Below, one piece after another: positions 33,673 to 45,968 of a DNA stretch of 64,000 nucleotides; position 1 is the first letter of the stretch, and each line of letters starts with the position of its first letter. The stretch comes from Zingiber officinale. Lineage: Eukaryota; Streptophyta; Magnoliopsida; Zingiberales; Zingiberaceae. Below the pieces are notes generated by a model, which ran no database searches, had not been told where the DNA came from, and worked only from the letters and a program-made list of their open reading frames with translations. Both the position numbers and the translations under genes were made by a program. The stretch is taken from positions 84,734,281 to 84,798,280 of the forward strand of contig NC_055999.1 in assembly GCF_018446385.1 (NCBI RefSeq), in the 5' to 3' direction.

Positions 33673-33684
33673 GCTCTGATACCA
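33673..33684 (-). promoter_or_regulatory. Primer-binding site of Gypsy-1
   Basis: Minus strand TGGTATCAGAGC, three bases from the right LTR boundary at 33688; tRNA-Met type. 33463-33672 is leader sequence. Confidence 0.9.
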
Positions 33685-33687
33685 CTC

Positions 33688-36078
33688 TGTAACGACCCAC
33701 CTTCTGGGTACTGGCTGTAAGACCGGTCGCTACAATTACTGTTGTCTATATGCTGTGCAGAAAGTTGGGCTAATTAAAATTTTGCTAATCTAAGTGCTGG
33801 GAAAGCTGAAACTGAATGTTTTACATGTACCTAATAATTGTACACATGCTAGAGAAGGTATTTACCACCGATACCGGACTTCTGATCGGTCCACGGACCG
33901 GTCCACTGACACTGGCACGGGGAAGAACCTTTGGATCGGTCGACTGACCGATCCATGACTCACTAGAGTTTCTGTACGCACCTGGATCGATCTGCCGACC
34001 GATCCAGGACCTCACTGATCGGTCGGACTGACCGATCCAGTGGCTCACTGATTGGTCAGCTGACCGATCAGTGGTGTGCTGTTCGTGATCCCATTATCGG
34101 GATTCTTTCTGTTCACGGCTGGATCGATCTGCTGAACGATCCAGCTGCAAACAGAGAGTTAGGACTGCCGAAACCAGCTCCCTGATCGGTCTACCGACCA
34201 ATCCGAGACCCCCTGTTCGATCTGCTGACCGATCAGGGGTTTCTGATTTCGTATCAGAAACTCTGATATCAGCACTGATACGTGCCAAGATCATTATACA
34301 ACACTATAAAAACTAAATGAACGTTCTACTAGATAATGGCTAACATACTAAACATGATGCGAGATATGATTCATCACTTCATGACAAGTAACCACGCTAA
34401 GTGCAGGAAAACAACTAACAATGTTCTGATAGTTAACTCTCTAAAGTTGTAAGACAGTAAACTTACTAAATATTCCAAAACATAAGATAATTTGCTAGAT
34501 CCCTAAGATCTTTATTCCAGGTTCCTTCCACACACATCTTGATCTGCATTGCCCTCCAGCCTCCCCTAGTCCACTTTTCTTTTACCTGTATCTGCAGTAT
34601 AAGAAAAGTAGCATCTGTAAGCTAAAAAGCTTAGTAAGAAACCATCTACCTCACAAAAACATGCATACGATGCAGATATGATGTTTAAAACATGCTATTT
34701 GAAATATACTGACTAGGCTAAACATGACATGGCATGTGATCATACAAGCATAGCAATCAAGAACTGAACATAAGCTATCATAATGTATCAACAAGGAAGA
34801 GCTAAACTGATGCTGGTACTGAAACTAAGCTGATCTCACATAACTGATTGTGAATTTGAAAAGCTATACATATAATAAGTGAAAATACTAAACATGCTGC
34901 TGAGGGGCCCTGTCAACTGTACTTGCTGTGCGCGCATCCCTATCTAAACCCGGGATTGCAAGTTCTGAATCTAGTAGGGCTTACTAGGTTAGCTAAACCT
35001 AGGGACGACTATGAGAGTCCAGCCCAGTGGATATCTAATCCAGTACAGTGCCACTGCTGAAAGTAAAATACTGAATGCTATAAACTTATTTTGCTGAATC
35101 TAGGTTATCTGAACCTAGAACTAGGTTGTCTGAACCTAGAGGCTACTGTGGGAGCCCACCCGTTGGACTGTAGTCCTACATAAGTTGAAATAAAACTAAT
35201 TTATTGTTTTAAATGCTCCTAGTGCATTTAATAAATTAATTAAACTGTCTATTACTGAGCTAGACCTTTAATCGAACACCTAGGATACTCTAACTCTTCT
35301 CCCTATTAGGGAGACCACCTCTAGGCACCCGACAATGTCTAACCTCCTATCTGAAGAGGGAAAACGTGCCCGGCCCATCTAGAGGTGCTCAACTAAATCC
35401 CTAATCTGCGAAGAGAGTTAAACACACCTTAGATATCAATAAAAATCTGCATACATCCTAACTAAAGCATGAAAACTCAAACGGAAGCTATTATACTGCA
35501 GGTGAGGGGTTTCTTACCTGGTGTGCTAGATTTCTTACAAATCTAATTGCTAGAAATTCCGGTGGAGACGACTTCTCGACGATTCGCTCGCGTCCACGTG
35601 CTCTACTCGCGGAGGAGAACGTCCACGTGCTGAAATCGTCACCGGAAAGTGTCCTTGGGGCCCTAGGGAGAGAGCCCTAGGTCTTCTTGGTGTGGCGCCG
35701 AGAGAAGGAGGAAGAGAAGAGAGGGGCGGCGTGCAAGGTCTCGGTGAAGAGGGAATTGCCGAACCAACACAACCAAATAAACTAAACCAACTTAAGTTCT
35801 TAATTTATATTAAGTGGATAACTAGGCCCAACTTAAATATAAATATAAATGTTTCCCTTCTCTTTCAGCACGGCCCTGCTGGGTTAACCGGTTACTAAGG
35901 CTAACTAAAGGTTTAGCGGACCCGAGAGGTCCCGGGTTCGATTCCCGCTTAAGCCTTTTTATTCGTCTAATTATTTTTGCTACTTCCGCTACTCGGAAAA
36001 TTCCGGAAAAATATCTAAAAATTCCAGAAAAATCATTGAATAATTCTAATGCAAGTTTGAGAATTTTCGGGCGTTACA
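33688..36078 (-). repeat. Right (5') LTR of Gypsy-1
   Basis: Uninterrupted 2391-base LTR; contains the dyad array (33880-34245) and the tRNA-like unit (35910-35955). Confidence 0.93.
35910..35955 (+). other. Miniature tRNA-like fold in Gypsy-1 LTR
   Basis: GGTTTAG (35910-35916) can pair with TTAAGCC (35949-35955) allowing G-U, enclosing a GGACC/GGTCC hairpin and a T-arm CGGG-TTCGATT-CCCG with a perfect B-box, and followed by TTTTT. D-arm and A-box are absent, so this is a tRNA-derived or tRNA-mimic fragment and not a functional tRNA gene. It is in the antisense orientation relative to the element. Confidence 0.5.
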
Positions 36079-36784
36079 GAGGCTTTGTTTCTTAGCATCC
36101 CTTGGAGCTTGATGATGGTGGCCGAAACTTGCAAGTGAAGAAGGACGCTTGGGTGGATTCTCGTCTCGGTAGATCGTCACCCACACGACGTCCGAGATAA
36201 GAAGAGGAATCCGGCAGAAGATCGTGAGGTCTATAAGCTACAAAAGGTATAACTAGTTATTCGTTTCCGCATCATAACTAGTTCATCCTTTTGTTTAGAT
36301 CTTGAAATACCAAATACAAGAGGCTAATGAATCTAGACTATCGAATTTATGTTTTCATTTTTGTGTTTATTTTATTTTTTGAACTTGTGATTTGGTTGTT
36401 CTTATTGGTTAAACCTAGGGTTACTATAAGGAGATTGAATATTGAATTTCGTTGAAAGACTTTGTCTAGGAAGTGGTGGATGCTCTCATACCCAAGAAGG
36501 CCTAGTGCCTCGCCATGTTTAACCTAGAAGCCGATCTTTGAAATTAATATTTAATCGAATTTGTAACATGGGTGGATTTGGATTAATAATATTAAGCATC
36601 GTTTGCGATCCAAGTCTAAACCTCTAAGAACAGATAAGTTGAATTTGGAATCAATAATGTTAAGTTCTGTTTGCGATTCCAAATTTAATTTCTAAAGAAC
36701 ACAATAGGTTATTAGGAATGGTTCAGGATTTGTACAAAATTTTTGTACAGGGAACCAGTACGATATTCCGAGTAGCAACCAACA

Positions 36785-38309
36785 ATTTGTATCAGGGCTA
36801 GGGTTTGCCTCTGTGTGTTTAGTTTTCAGTTTAATTATGCACATGTCATACATAATTTAGGTAGGATAATAGTAGAATATGCTAACTCTGTGGTTGCAGG
36901 CTCCAACTATTATGACTTATGGTGATTGTGTGTGATTGGACCCTTGGACATGTCAAGGGCATTTTATGTGTGTGCATAAATGTATTTATTAAATACAGCA
37001 GGAGCTGTATTAGCCCTAGGATTTTACTTTTTTGATTGGTCTAGACTTCATGTACATTCCCTTGTGGAATATATGATCGATATATGTAAAATTCTATTTT
37101 TGTCGCGGATCGTATCCTTGCAAGGCGTGGTACTATTGGAGGACCAGAAGCGCAGCAGAAAAGGAAGCTTGATGGACCCGAGGACATGAACCTTAGGGCT
37201 GGCAACACATGGAGGACAGTGATGGAAGAAGCCATAATAGTTGGAAAATTAATTTCCATATTTATTGCTTTTATTTACTGTGATGTGTGTGCATGTAATG
37301 TGTGCTTGCATGAAAAAATTCCTCATCTTAAATAACTAAGTGGGAGAGGGATTTTAAATAAATTTCATGGTCTCCATTACTGGTTTGTAAGTGATGCAAC
37401 AAACTTTTGTGTTAGCTCTGAGAGCTGTGAGTTTGTTTGCGGATCACTAGATCAAACTTCCTTTATGGATGGTTATAGGAAATTATTTAGGAGCATGTGA
37501 TCTTCTCCAATTGAAGGGGCACAATTCTATTTAATGGACTAAGTATCAAGTAATGGTATACACTTAGGCGCATCTAATAGTATCCTCCCCAACGGAATCA
37601 CAGCTATTATCTGTGTGACAGAAGAAATATCAACTATTAATTTGTCATAAAGCTAGGTGAAACCCCCTCATACAAATGTTTGAATTTGTATACGTCCACA
37701 CTAACGTGACATACATAATTCACGGTGTTTGAGGTAATTTTATTTGTCATAAAGTTAGGTTGACAAGATAATAAAATTAATGGGTAAAACCTCCTCATAC
37801 AAATATTTAAATTTGTATACGTTCACACTAACGTGGCATACATAATTCACGGTGTTTGAGGTAATTTAAGGTTGACAAGATAATTAATGGGTAAGACCCT
37901 CCTCTTATAAATGTTTGATTTTGTATACGTCTACACTAACGTGTCATATAAAATTCAAGGTGTTTGAGGTGTTGGTGAATTTAAATGATATTGTTTTGAG
38001 GAATCAATATTATTTTAAATTCTAAAGTTTTGACCAAATATTTGATCGAAGACAGACCAGCTATTAATTTTATTTGTCATAAAGATAAGTTGACTAGATA
38101 ATAAAATTAATGGATAAAATCTTCTCTTACAAATATTTGAATTTGTATACGTCCACACTGACGTGACATACAAAATTCACGGGGATTTTGAGGCGTTGGT
38201 CTTGACCAAATATTTTTGTGATTCTTAGAATTTCAAATGTTTTTCAATTCCCTAGCTGTTATACTATAGAATAGACTTAGTAGTCCCAATTATAATTGGA
38301 AACAAAAAC
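36785..38309 (+). mobile_element. Copia leader region without gag
   Basis: Starts with a decayed primer-binding site (TTTGTATCAGGGC, 36786-36798). No gag can be read in the following 1.5 kb, although gag should lie here. A polypurine-like CTAAGTGGGAGAGGG occurs at 37338-37352, matching the element's true polypurine tract context, which suggests internal rearrangement. The second half is a direct-repeat block. Confidence 0.6.
37640..38225 (+). repeat. Direct repeats replacing the Copia gag region
   Basis: Four diverged copies of a unit of about 95-210 bases, each with TTTGTCATAAAG (three copies), TTTGTATACGTCCACACTAA and AATTCACGGTGTTTGAGG, at about 37645, 37740, 37870 and 38080. No coding sense is visible. 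Confidence 0.75.
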
Positions 38310-38533
38310 TTGGATACTAAGGTGGGCTGTCCTCTCAGAACTGAGAACAATAAAGGTGTATTTTATTCATTAGTTGTTGAAACATGTTTAGTGGTGTTAT
38401 CTACCGGTACCTGGTGTGTAGATACAGGAGCCATTGATCATGTCTGCAATTCATTGCAGGGGTTCCAGGAAACCCGACAACTATATGAAGAGGAAATCAT
38501 CGTCTACATGGGCACTGCTACAAAAGTAGCAGC
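38310..38533 (+). pseudogene. Copia protease fragment
   Basis: Frame MDTKVGCPLRTENN.. with TWCVDTGAIDHVCN, the aspartic protease active site (DTGA where DSGA is usual), then VYMGTATKVAA. It is interrupted after about 75 codons by the solo LTR, whose sequence the frame then reads into. Confidence 0.75.
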
Positions 38534-39719
38534 TGCTGGTGCGGGAAACATCCGACGATCGAACCTATGTTTTGATTATGTCAAAGGGTTTAAAGTTAAG
38601 GTGTTTTGTTTACTAATATGTTGAATGAGAATTACAGGAAAAGTCCTAAGTGTACTTAGACAAAAATCCTAGCTGCGGTTAGGCAAGTGGAAAACCCTAG
38701 GGGACGGTAACCCTAGGTCATAGGGGGTGGTAACCCTATGCGAAAAGCCTTGGCAGGTTGAGATCTTCGGGCAAAAATCCTAGGGGCGGTAACCCTAGGT
38801 TGAAATCCTGGTATCGCGAACCGGGTAGAAGACTGGATGGGTCGTGGACCGGACGTTCAGCATGAAGACCTGAAGACTCGAGCGCCGAGCAAAAGTCCGG
38901 TTGGTCTAGAGGACCGAACAGGCAAAAGGTAAACTCTCCTGAGTGGAGTAGGAGAGGACGCGTTCCCCGGAAGAGGGAACAGTAGGCGTCAGTTCGACCT
39001 AGGATTTCTGGTCGAAAATCCGAAGTCAGAACCGGACAGTCCGATGACTGTCAGACTTTATATTTATGATATTGTGTACTAACTTTGTGTTGCAGGGTAT
39101 CTTTTGGACTAACGTATCTTGCAGGTACAAAGGAGCAACCTTAAGCCTCGGATGAACAGTGTCCGAGGCGCCTCCATGGAGCTTGGAGGCGCCTCAGGTG
39201 CAAAGATGAGCTTTCTGCGCAGAGGAGCTGGAGGCGCCTCCATGGAGCTTGGAGGTGCCTTGGACGGCTTCTTGGAGGTGCCTCCATGGGGCATTGGAGG
39301 TGCCCTCAATGCCCAATAAAAGGCAGTCTCGAGGCAACATCAAAGGAATCGATTGCAAGTGTCCTTTCTCCTGTGTGCTGCTAACAAAATGATCCAAAAG
39401 TGCTACGACAAGTCACCAACGACCCGGAGCTGCGATTCTTCAATCCTTTGTTGTTGGTATTAGTTTTCATCTTATTGTAAACCTTATTTTACTTTAGTTG
39501 TAATATTTCTCGATATTATAGTTGTTTCCCACTTAAAGCGATCAACGATCGCGGGCCTTGGAGTAGGAGTCGCCATAGGCTCCGAACCAAGTAAATCTTG
39601 GTCTTCTTATGGGTGATTATCTTTTTATTATTTCTGCTGCTTTAATTCGTTAGATTTACGAAATCGATAGTGAAAGACATGAGCGCTATTCAACCCCCTA
39701 GCGCATCTCGATCCAACAA
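38534..39719 (+). repeat. Solo LTR inserted in the Copia protease/integrase junction
   Basis: A 1186-base LTR starting TGCTGGTGCGGGAAACATCC and ending CTCGATCCAACA, the same family as 806-2116. Flanks GCAGC (38529-38533) and ACAGC (39720-39724) form a 5-bp target duplication with one difference. The host reading frame resumes on the right side (SLSFDWNKTWILRNCLYIPS). The interior was lost by LTR-LTR recombination. Confidence 0.88.
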
Positions 39720-41010
39720 CAGCTATTGTAGTGGGAGAAGTTTATCCTTTGATTGGAATAAAACATGGATTTTGAGAAATTGTCTTTACATACCAAGTTT
39801 AGAAAGAACTTGATTTCAGTTTCTAAATTATTCAAAGAACTTGATATTCTATCTCTTTTGATAACAGAGATGTTATCAAGAAAAATAGGGAAGTTATATG
39901 TTCTGGTACGTTGGTTGGAAATTTAGATATTCTAAATCCAAAAACTCCCACGATGCAACAAATGGAAATTAATAATACATCTTCTAACTCTAATAAGAGA
40001 AAGCAACTTTCGGAAATGAACCAAACATATCTTTGACATCGAAGGCTTAGTCATATTAACTTAAGTAGGATTCAAAGACTAATAGTCGATGGACTCTTGG
40101 GTTCATTAGTGTTGGAAAACTTTCCAACTTGCGAATCTTACTTGGAAGGTAAAATGACCAAGAGATCTTTTAAGGCCAAGGGGTATAGAGCCAAAGATGT
40201 GTTAGAACTAGTTCATTCTGATTTGTGTTGTCATATGTCTATCCAGGCAAGATGCGGTTTTGAATATTTTATCTCTTTTATAGACGACTATTCGAGATAT
40301 GGGTACATTTACTTGATGCGCCGCAAGTCTGAATGCTTTGATAAGTTCAAAGAGTACAAGGTTGATGTGGAGAAATGTCATGGTAAAAGTATCAAGACAC
40401 TACGGTCTGACCGTGGTGGCGAATACCTCTTTGGAGAGTTTAGGAATTACTTCTCAGAGGCTGAGATTCAATCCCAATTGTCTGCACCTGGTACACCCCA
40501 ATAGAATGGTGTGGCAGAACGAAGGAATATGACTCTTATGGAAATGGTTAGATTGATGATGAGTTATTCAAAATTACCAAATTCATTTTGGGGATATGCT
40601 CTAGAAATAGCAGTGTACATTCTGAATATGGTACCTTATAAATCAGTACCCTCTACTCCCATGGAATTGTGAAATGGGTGTAAGTCTAGTTTGAGTCATA
40701 TTCGGATATGAGGTAGTCTAGCACATGTGCTGAAGGGAGATACTGACAAGTTGGAATCATGTACAGAAGTTTGTCTGTTTGTGGGATATCCTAATGGAAC
40801 GAAAGGTGGTTTGTTTTATAATCCTAAAAGTCAGAAGATCATTGTTAGCACCAATGCACGATTTTTAGAAGAAATTATGTAATGAACCACAATCCCATGA
40901 GCGAAATTATTTTAGAAGAAATTAGAGAGGACACGTCTAGTCTAGTACCAACAGTACAAGATGATATATCATAAGAAACTGTAACACGTATCACAAATGA
41001 TACGCAATCA
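39720..41010 (+). pseudogene. Copia integrase
   Basis: Plus-strand pieces: GAG-pre-integrase (FDWNKTWILRNCLYIPSLER; later HINLSRIQRL in a shifted frame), then 40097-40504 with CESYLEGKMTKRSFKAKGYR, the catalytic VHSDL (first Asp, next residues altered to CCH) and LRSDRGGEYL (second Asp), then after a TAG at 40502-40504 NGVAERRN (catalytic Glu). Further frames give GYPNGTKGGLFYNPKS and the linker to reverse transcriptase. Several stops make it non-functional. Confidence 0.85.
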
Positions 41011-41099
41011 CAGACAGTGCCTCATCGTAGTGGGAGGGTTGTGAGGTAACCTGAAAGATTCATGTTTTTGGGAGAGTCTTCAGACTTGATCCCTGGTAA

Positions 41100-42317
41100 A
41101 CATGAACCTGATCCTTGGACATATGACGAAACACTCCAAGATAAAGATGTAGTATCTTGGCAAAGAACGATGAATTCTGAAATAGAATCTATGTATTCTA
41201 ACAAGTCTGGGAGCTTGTAGAACCATCAAATAATGTAAATGCTATTGGATGTAAATGGATCTATGAAAGGAAAAGAGGGATAGACAGGAAGGTGGAAACC
41301 TTCAAAGCAAGGCTTGTTGCAAAAGGGTATACTCAAAAAGAGGGAATCGATTATGAGGAAACCTTTTTGCCAGTAGCTATGCTTAAGTCTATCCGGATAC
41401 TCTTATCTATTGCTGCTCATATGGATTCTGAGGTTTGGCAAATGGATATCAAGACAGCTTTCCTTAACGAAAGTCTTGAAGAAAACATCCATATGAAACA
41501 ACTAGAGGGGTTCATAAAAAAAGGCAAATAACATCTAGTGTGCAAGCTAAATCGGTCTATTTATAGACTGAAGCAAGCTTCAAGGTCTTGGAACATCCGG
41601 TTTAATGAAGTAATCCAGTCGTATGGATTTATTCAATGTCCGGATGAGTCTTGTGTATACAAGAAGTGTGATGGAAATGTGGTGGTATTTCTTATACTAT
41701 ACGTAGATGACATTTTATTAGTTGGAAATAATATCAAAGTGTTGTCAGAAGTAAGGGTATGGTTGTCCAAGCACTTTAATATGAAGGACTTGGGAGAATG
41801 CGCACATATTCTCGAGATCAAAGTAATAAGGGATCGCAAGAAAAGAATGCTGTGCTTATCCCAAGCTTTATATATCGATACAATCCTAGCTCGTTTTAGC
41901 ATTCAAGACTCCAAGAAAGGTTTTCTACCTTTTAGACATGGAGTAACTTTATCTAAAGAGATGTCTCTGAAGACATCAAAGGAGATAGAGGATATAAAGG
42001 CAGTTCCTTATGCTTCGGCTGTCGGAAGCCTAACGTATGCTATGTTATGCATGAGACCGGATATCTATTTTAACGTGGGCATGGTTAGCAGATATCAAAG
42101 TAACCCTGGACAAGGATATTGGACTGTTGTAAAGCATATATTAAAGTACCTGAGAAGGACTAGAGATTATATGTTGGTTTACCAAGAAGATGATTTGCTC
42201 CCTGTGGGTTACACGGATTCTGACTTCCAATCAGATAGGGACAATAGTAAGTCTACATTAGGCTATGTGTTTACTTTAGGAGGTGGAGCCATTGCATGTA
42301 GGAGTTTTAAGCAGAAA
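41100..42317 (+). pseudogene. Copia reverse transcriptase and start of RNase H
   Basis: The frame 41292-41531 gives RT motif 1 (VETFKARLVAKGYTQKEGID) and QMDIKTAFLNESLEE (catalytic Asp; Asn-Glu for the usual Asn-Gly). After a TAA at 41529-41531 the frame 41538-42317 gives LILYVDDILLVGNN (YVDD active site) and RNase H TDSDFQSDRDNSKSTLGYVF. The frame breaks at the Gypsy-2 insertion at 42318 and resumes at 51713. Confidence 0.88.
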
Positions 42318-44049
42318 TGTAACGCCTGCCCCTCCACTACTACTACCTTAGGAAGGACGGGGTTACTTACAACATACATACATGCATAAATATGAAGTCA
42401 TGGCAGCGGAAGTGATTTATATATTTTTTTCTTCATATCATCATTTCATCATACTCATATAAACATGTTAACATGACATGGCATGGAGAGCTACATGATT
42501 ATACTATCATAGTAGCATTTTTAACTAAACATGTGAACAGGGTAGTCATGCAACCTATTAAACATGCTAACTTGCTAATCCTTTCAACATATCATGTGAA
42601 CATGCTAGCATTCATGCATATAACTTGACTTAGAAAGTAGCATGTGAACAAGTGGAAACATAAATATCCAAACCGGTTAAACATGTTCAAATTATTATAT
42701 TGTAGCAACCATCAAAGCCTAAGGTAGAAAACATAGAATAGTTCACATGCATATTTTAAAACATATATATAATTTTTTTTTGACACGCAAGACAGATTTT
42801 CATCCACCATGCCACTTCCACACACATCTTTGCCCTTCCTGCTGCTCCCTTTAGTTTAGCCATTCTTTTCCCTTCTCTGCAGTACAAGGAAAAGTAAAAC
42901 TATAAGCACATAGGTTTAGTAAGATCCTTTCCTACTCACAAAAACCATGAATCATGAATTAAACATATAGTAGTGACATATTCTTTTATTCAATCTATAA
43001 CTTGAACATTTACATGCTAGCATAAAGTAGTGTCATACTCACTTAATCTAATCATAACATAACATGTGAGAGCATAAGCATAAGGTAATAGCATGTTCAT
43101 CTATGCATCATAAACATATCTCAAAAGAGCATAAATCATAGCATATGGAAGCATAAGCATATATAGCATGAAACATCTCAAGAGAGCATCTACCTAAAGC
43201 ATAAGAAATCATATAGCATGAGATATGTAGATGCAAGATGTTCTTTTGAAAACATGTACCATGTAGCATGAAATGAATATATGCAAGATGTCCTTTTGAA
43301 AACATATATCATATAAGTACTTAAACATAATCTCAACATGAGGGTCTGGCTTTGTACCACATATATACATGAATGCACGCATCCTAAGTAGATCCAAGGT
43401 AGATAATCTTGAACCTACTAGGAACTACGCCCGTTTCTTTGACCATCGACCTAGGGGCAACTTAGGAGCCCATCCCTTTTACTAGGCCCGTTTCATAGAC
43501 CATCGACCTAGGAGCCACTTAGGAGCCCATCCCTGGTACAAGCCATACAAAAGTAAAATAGCATACATGTCTCTTGTCATAGCATAGCATATCATGTTTC
43601 TTGTCATATTATAGCATATCATGTTTCTTGTCATATCATAAAGAGTGCTCTTAGTCCCAAATTATAGGGAAGCATCTCTTAGGCTTTTCATTTTACATAA
43701 GCCTTGCATAAGCATAACATGATGGCATAACATGCACATAACATATAACATATCATAAGAATCATAACATGATGGCATAAAGTGCACTTAACATATAACA
43801 TATCATAGGAATCATAACATGATGGCATAAAGTGCACATAACATATAGCATATCATAGAAATCATAATCATGTATAGTTGGAATTTTTTTGAACTCTCTA
43901 CAAGTCTCAATCATGATTTGGCCGAAACATATAGGCATGGTCATGGGTTTTTCAAGCAACATAAAACATGGAACTCAATATCCTAACATCCCATAATTCT
44001 TAGTATAACATGTGAGGACTTTAGGAATCCTAGGTAGCTTCTTAACCTA

Positions 44050-44860
44050 ATCTTTTTCTTCTTAGCCGAAACCCTAGGAGCATGGTTCCAAGTTTCTAAG
44101 TAACATAAAGCATGAAAACTTTAACCTAACATCATGTAGTGGGTTACAAACCATAAGGAATCATAAGCAAGCATAATTTAGGTATTAAACATTCTCTAAG
44201 CCTATTTAACTTTTCATGGCCGAAACCCTAAGGAGCCATATTTCAAGATCTAAGCAACATAAAGTATGAAAATCTTAACCTAACATCATGTAGTGGGTTA
44301 CAAACCATAAGGAATCATAAGCAAGCATAATTTAGGTATTAAACATTCTCTAAGCCTATTTAACTTTTCATGGCCAAAACCCTAAGGAGCTATATTTCAA
44401 GATCTAAGCAACATAAAGTATGAAAATCTTAACCTAACATCATGTAGTGAGTTACAAACCATAAGGAATCATAAGCAAGCATTGTTTAGATTTTTAACTT
44501 TCTCCAAGCCTAATTATCTTTTCATGGCTGAAACCCTAAGGAGCAACCTTTCAAGATCTAAGCAACATGAAGCATGAAAACCTTAACCTAACATCATGTA
44601 GTGGGTTACAAACCATAAGGAATCATAAACAATTATAACTTAGATTTTTAACTTCCTCTAAGCCTTTTTATCTTGTCATGGCAGAAACCCTAAGGAGCAA
44701 AATTTCATGATCTAAGGAACATGAAGCATGAAAACCTTAAACTAACATCATGTAGTGGGTTACAAACAATAAGGAATCATTAACAAATATAACTTAGATT
44801 TTTAACTTTCTCTAAGCCTTTTTATCTTGTCATGGCCGAAACCCTAACCATAGGAAGCAT
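44050..44860. repeat. Tandem repeat of about 155 bp inside Gypsy-2 LTR
   Basis: Six starts of the landmark GCCGAAACCCTAAGGAGC (44065, 44217, 44373, 44527, 44681, 44834; spacing 152-156) with a shared body containing ACCTAACATCATGTAGTGGG and ATAAGGAATCATAA. The same array is at 50385-51175 in the right LTR. Confidence 0.88.
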
Positions 44861-45260
44861 GAAAACAACTACTTGTACTGCAGGTGAGGGAATACTTACA
44901 TCCTCTCGCTTGGTCCTAAGGAAAATTGCCCTTGCTTTTGTGAATTTTGCCTAGGAAGGAGGCCTTAGCTTGACTTCGGCAATGAAGAAGGAGAGCACTT
45001 TGGTTTTCGGTGGAGAGAAGGAGGGAGGAAGAAGAGAGAAGAAAAAAATGGAGTTCTCTTTCCCTTTCTCTTACTTATGCTAAATGAAGGAAGAAAGCAA
45101 ACTCAACTTGTCATTGAAAGAAAAAGAAGAAAACTCAAGCTTTTCTTTCTAAGTGGAGGAAGCCTTTCCTTACCTTTAACTACCATGTCCCCTTCCCTTC
45201 TAACAGTACACCCCTGCTGGGGCTACTGGTTATCACATACATGCATCTAACAAGAGGTCC

Positions 45261-45278
45261 AAGGTTCAAACCTTGGTC
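45261..45278. other. T-arm-like hairpin in Gypsy-2 LTR
   Basis: CCAAGG-TTCAAA-CCTTGG with GAGGT before and GCCTCTTTTT after. It occupies the same place as the tRNA-like unit of Gypsy-1; repeated at 51581-51598 and, reversed, near 57077-57094. Confidence 0.45.
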
Positions 45279-45476
45279 ATGCCTCTTTTTGGTTCTATTT
45301 TCTCTTATTTTTTTGGGGAAATTCATATAAGGTCCATTCTAATTATGATAAAATTCATATGAAATTATTAGAGATCCTATGGGTGTTACAGTCCCCCATA
45401 CCTCATAAAAGTTCATCCTCGAACTTAAAATAACTCTGGGTATTTTCGTTTCATACCGTCCCATAACTAGGGTGGC

Positions 45477-45887
45477 TCAGAACTTCCTGCTGAGTGCATC
45501 GGCCACTTTGTTCGCCTTCCCTGGATGGTAGAAGATCTCGCAGTCATAGTCCTTGACTAGTTCGAGCCATCTGCGTTGTCTCATGTTTAGGTCCTTCTGT
45601 GTGAAGAAATATTTCAGACTCTGGTGGTCTGTATAAATCCTACACTGAGCTCCATATAGATAATGTCTCCATATTTTGAGAGCAAAGACCACAGCTGCTA
45701 GCTCTAGATCGTGAGTGGGATAGTTTCTTTCATGTTCCTTGAGTTGCCTAGATGCATAGGCAATGACCTTGCTGTTCTGCATGAGTACAGCTCCGAGTCC
45801 TAATATGGAAGCGTCACTGTACATATTGAAACTTTCGTTACTTTCCGGAAGAGTGAGAATTGGAGCACTGGTCAGTCTCCTTTTCAA
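45477..45887 (-). pseudogene. Gypsy-2 RNase H domain
   Basis: A 136-codon frame: [60 protein letters not shown] and [11 protein letters not shown], a complete RNase H with its catalytic Asp/Glu/Asp positions. It ends at a stop just where integrase should begin. A frame break separates it from reverse transcriptase. Confidence 0.9.
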
Positions 45888-45968
45888 CTCTATGAAACTC
45901 TTCTCGCAGTCATCTGTCCATTCATACTTCTTGTTTTTCCTGGTGAGAGTTGTTATAGGGGCTGCAAT

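Larger units (their letters stand above)
21822..36078 (-). mobile_element. Gypsy-1: chromodomain Ty3/Gypsy retrotransposon
   Basis: Flanked by a perfect GAGGC target duplication (21817-21821 and 36079-36083). LTRs start TGTAACGACCC and end in ..TTACA on the plus strand; both are 2.39 kb net, with about 9 differences in the first 310 bases by eye, so it is clearly younger than its Copia host. Gag-pol lies on the minus strand, with the primer-binding site next to the right LTR and the polypurine tract next to the left. Gag is badly broken and pol lightly broken. The left LTR is itself interrupted by a gag-only Copia derivative. Confidence 0.93.
14528..36784 (+). repeat. 5' LTR of the Copia element, expanded by nested insertions
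   Basis: LTR pieces are 14528-14767, 20333-21821 and 36084-36784. The breaks correspond exactly to uninterrupted sequence in the 3' LTR (near 52350 for the CACTA insertion and 53863 for Gypsy-1), which acts as an empty-site control. The U3 part contains repeated AAGGAAATTTT/AAAATTTCCTT words. The primer-binding site follows at 36785. Confidence 0.9.
42318..45390 (-). repeat. Left (3') LTR of Gypsy-2
   Basis: 3073 bases. Contains the tandem array at 44050-44860, the T-arm-like hairpin at 45261-45278 and a 127-base segment (42737-42863) missing from the other LTR. A related segment in Gypsy-1 suggests that it is ancestral here and deleted in the right LTR. Confidence 0.92.

Noticed and set aside
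35898..35960. A genuine tRNA gene
   Set aside because: D-arm, anticodon arm of normal size and A-box are missing; only acceptor- and T-arm-like parts are present.
43108..43397. Frames repeated at 49432-49721
   Set aside because: Both are inside the Gypsy-2 LTR pair; the repetition is due to the LTRs.
44050..44860. CRISPR-like appearance of regularly spaced repeats
   Set aside because: Units are contiguous repeats of about 155 bp in a plant LTR, with no short repeat/spacer structure or cas genes.
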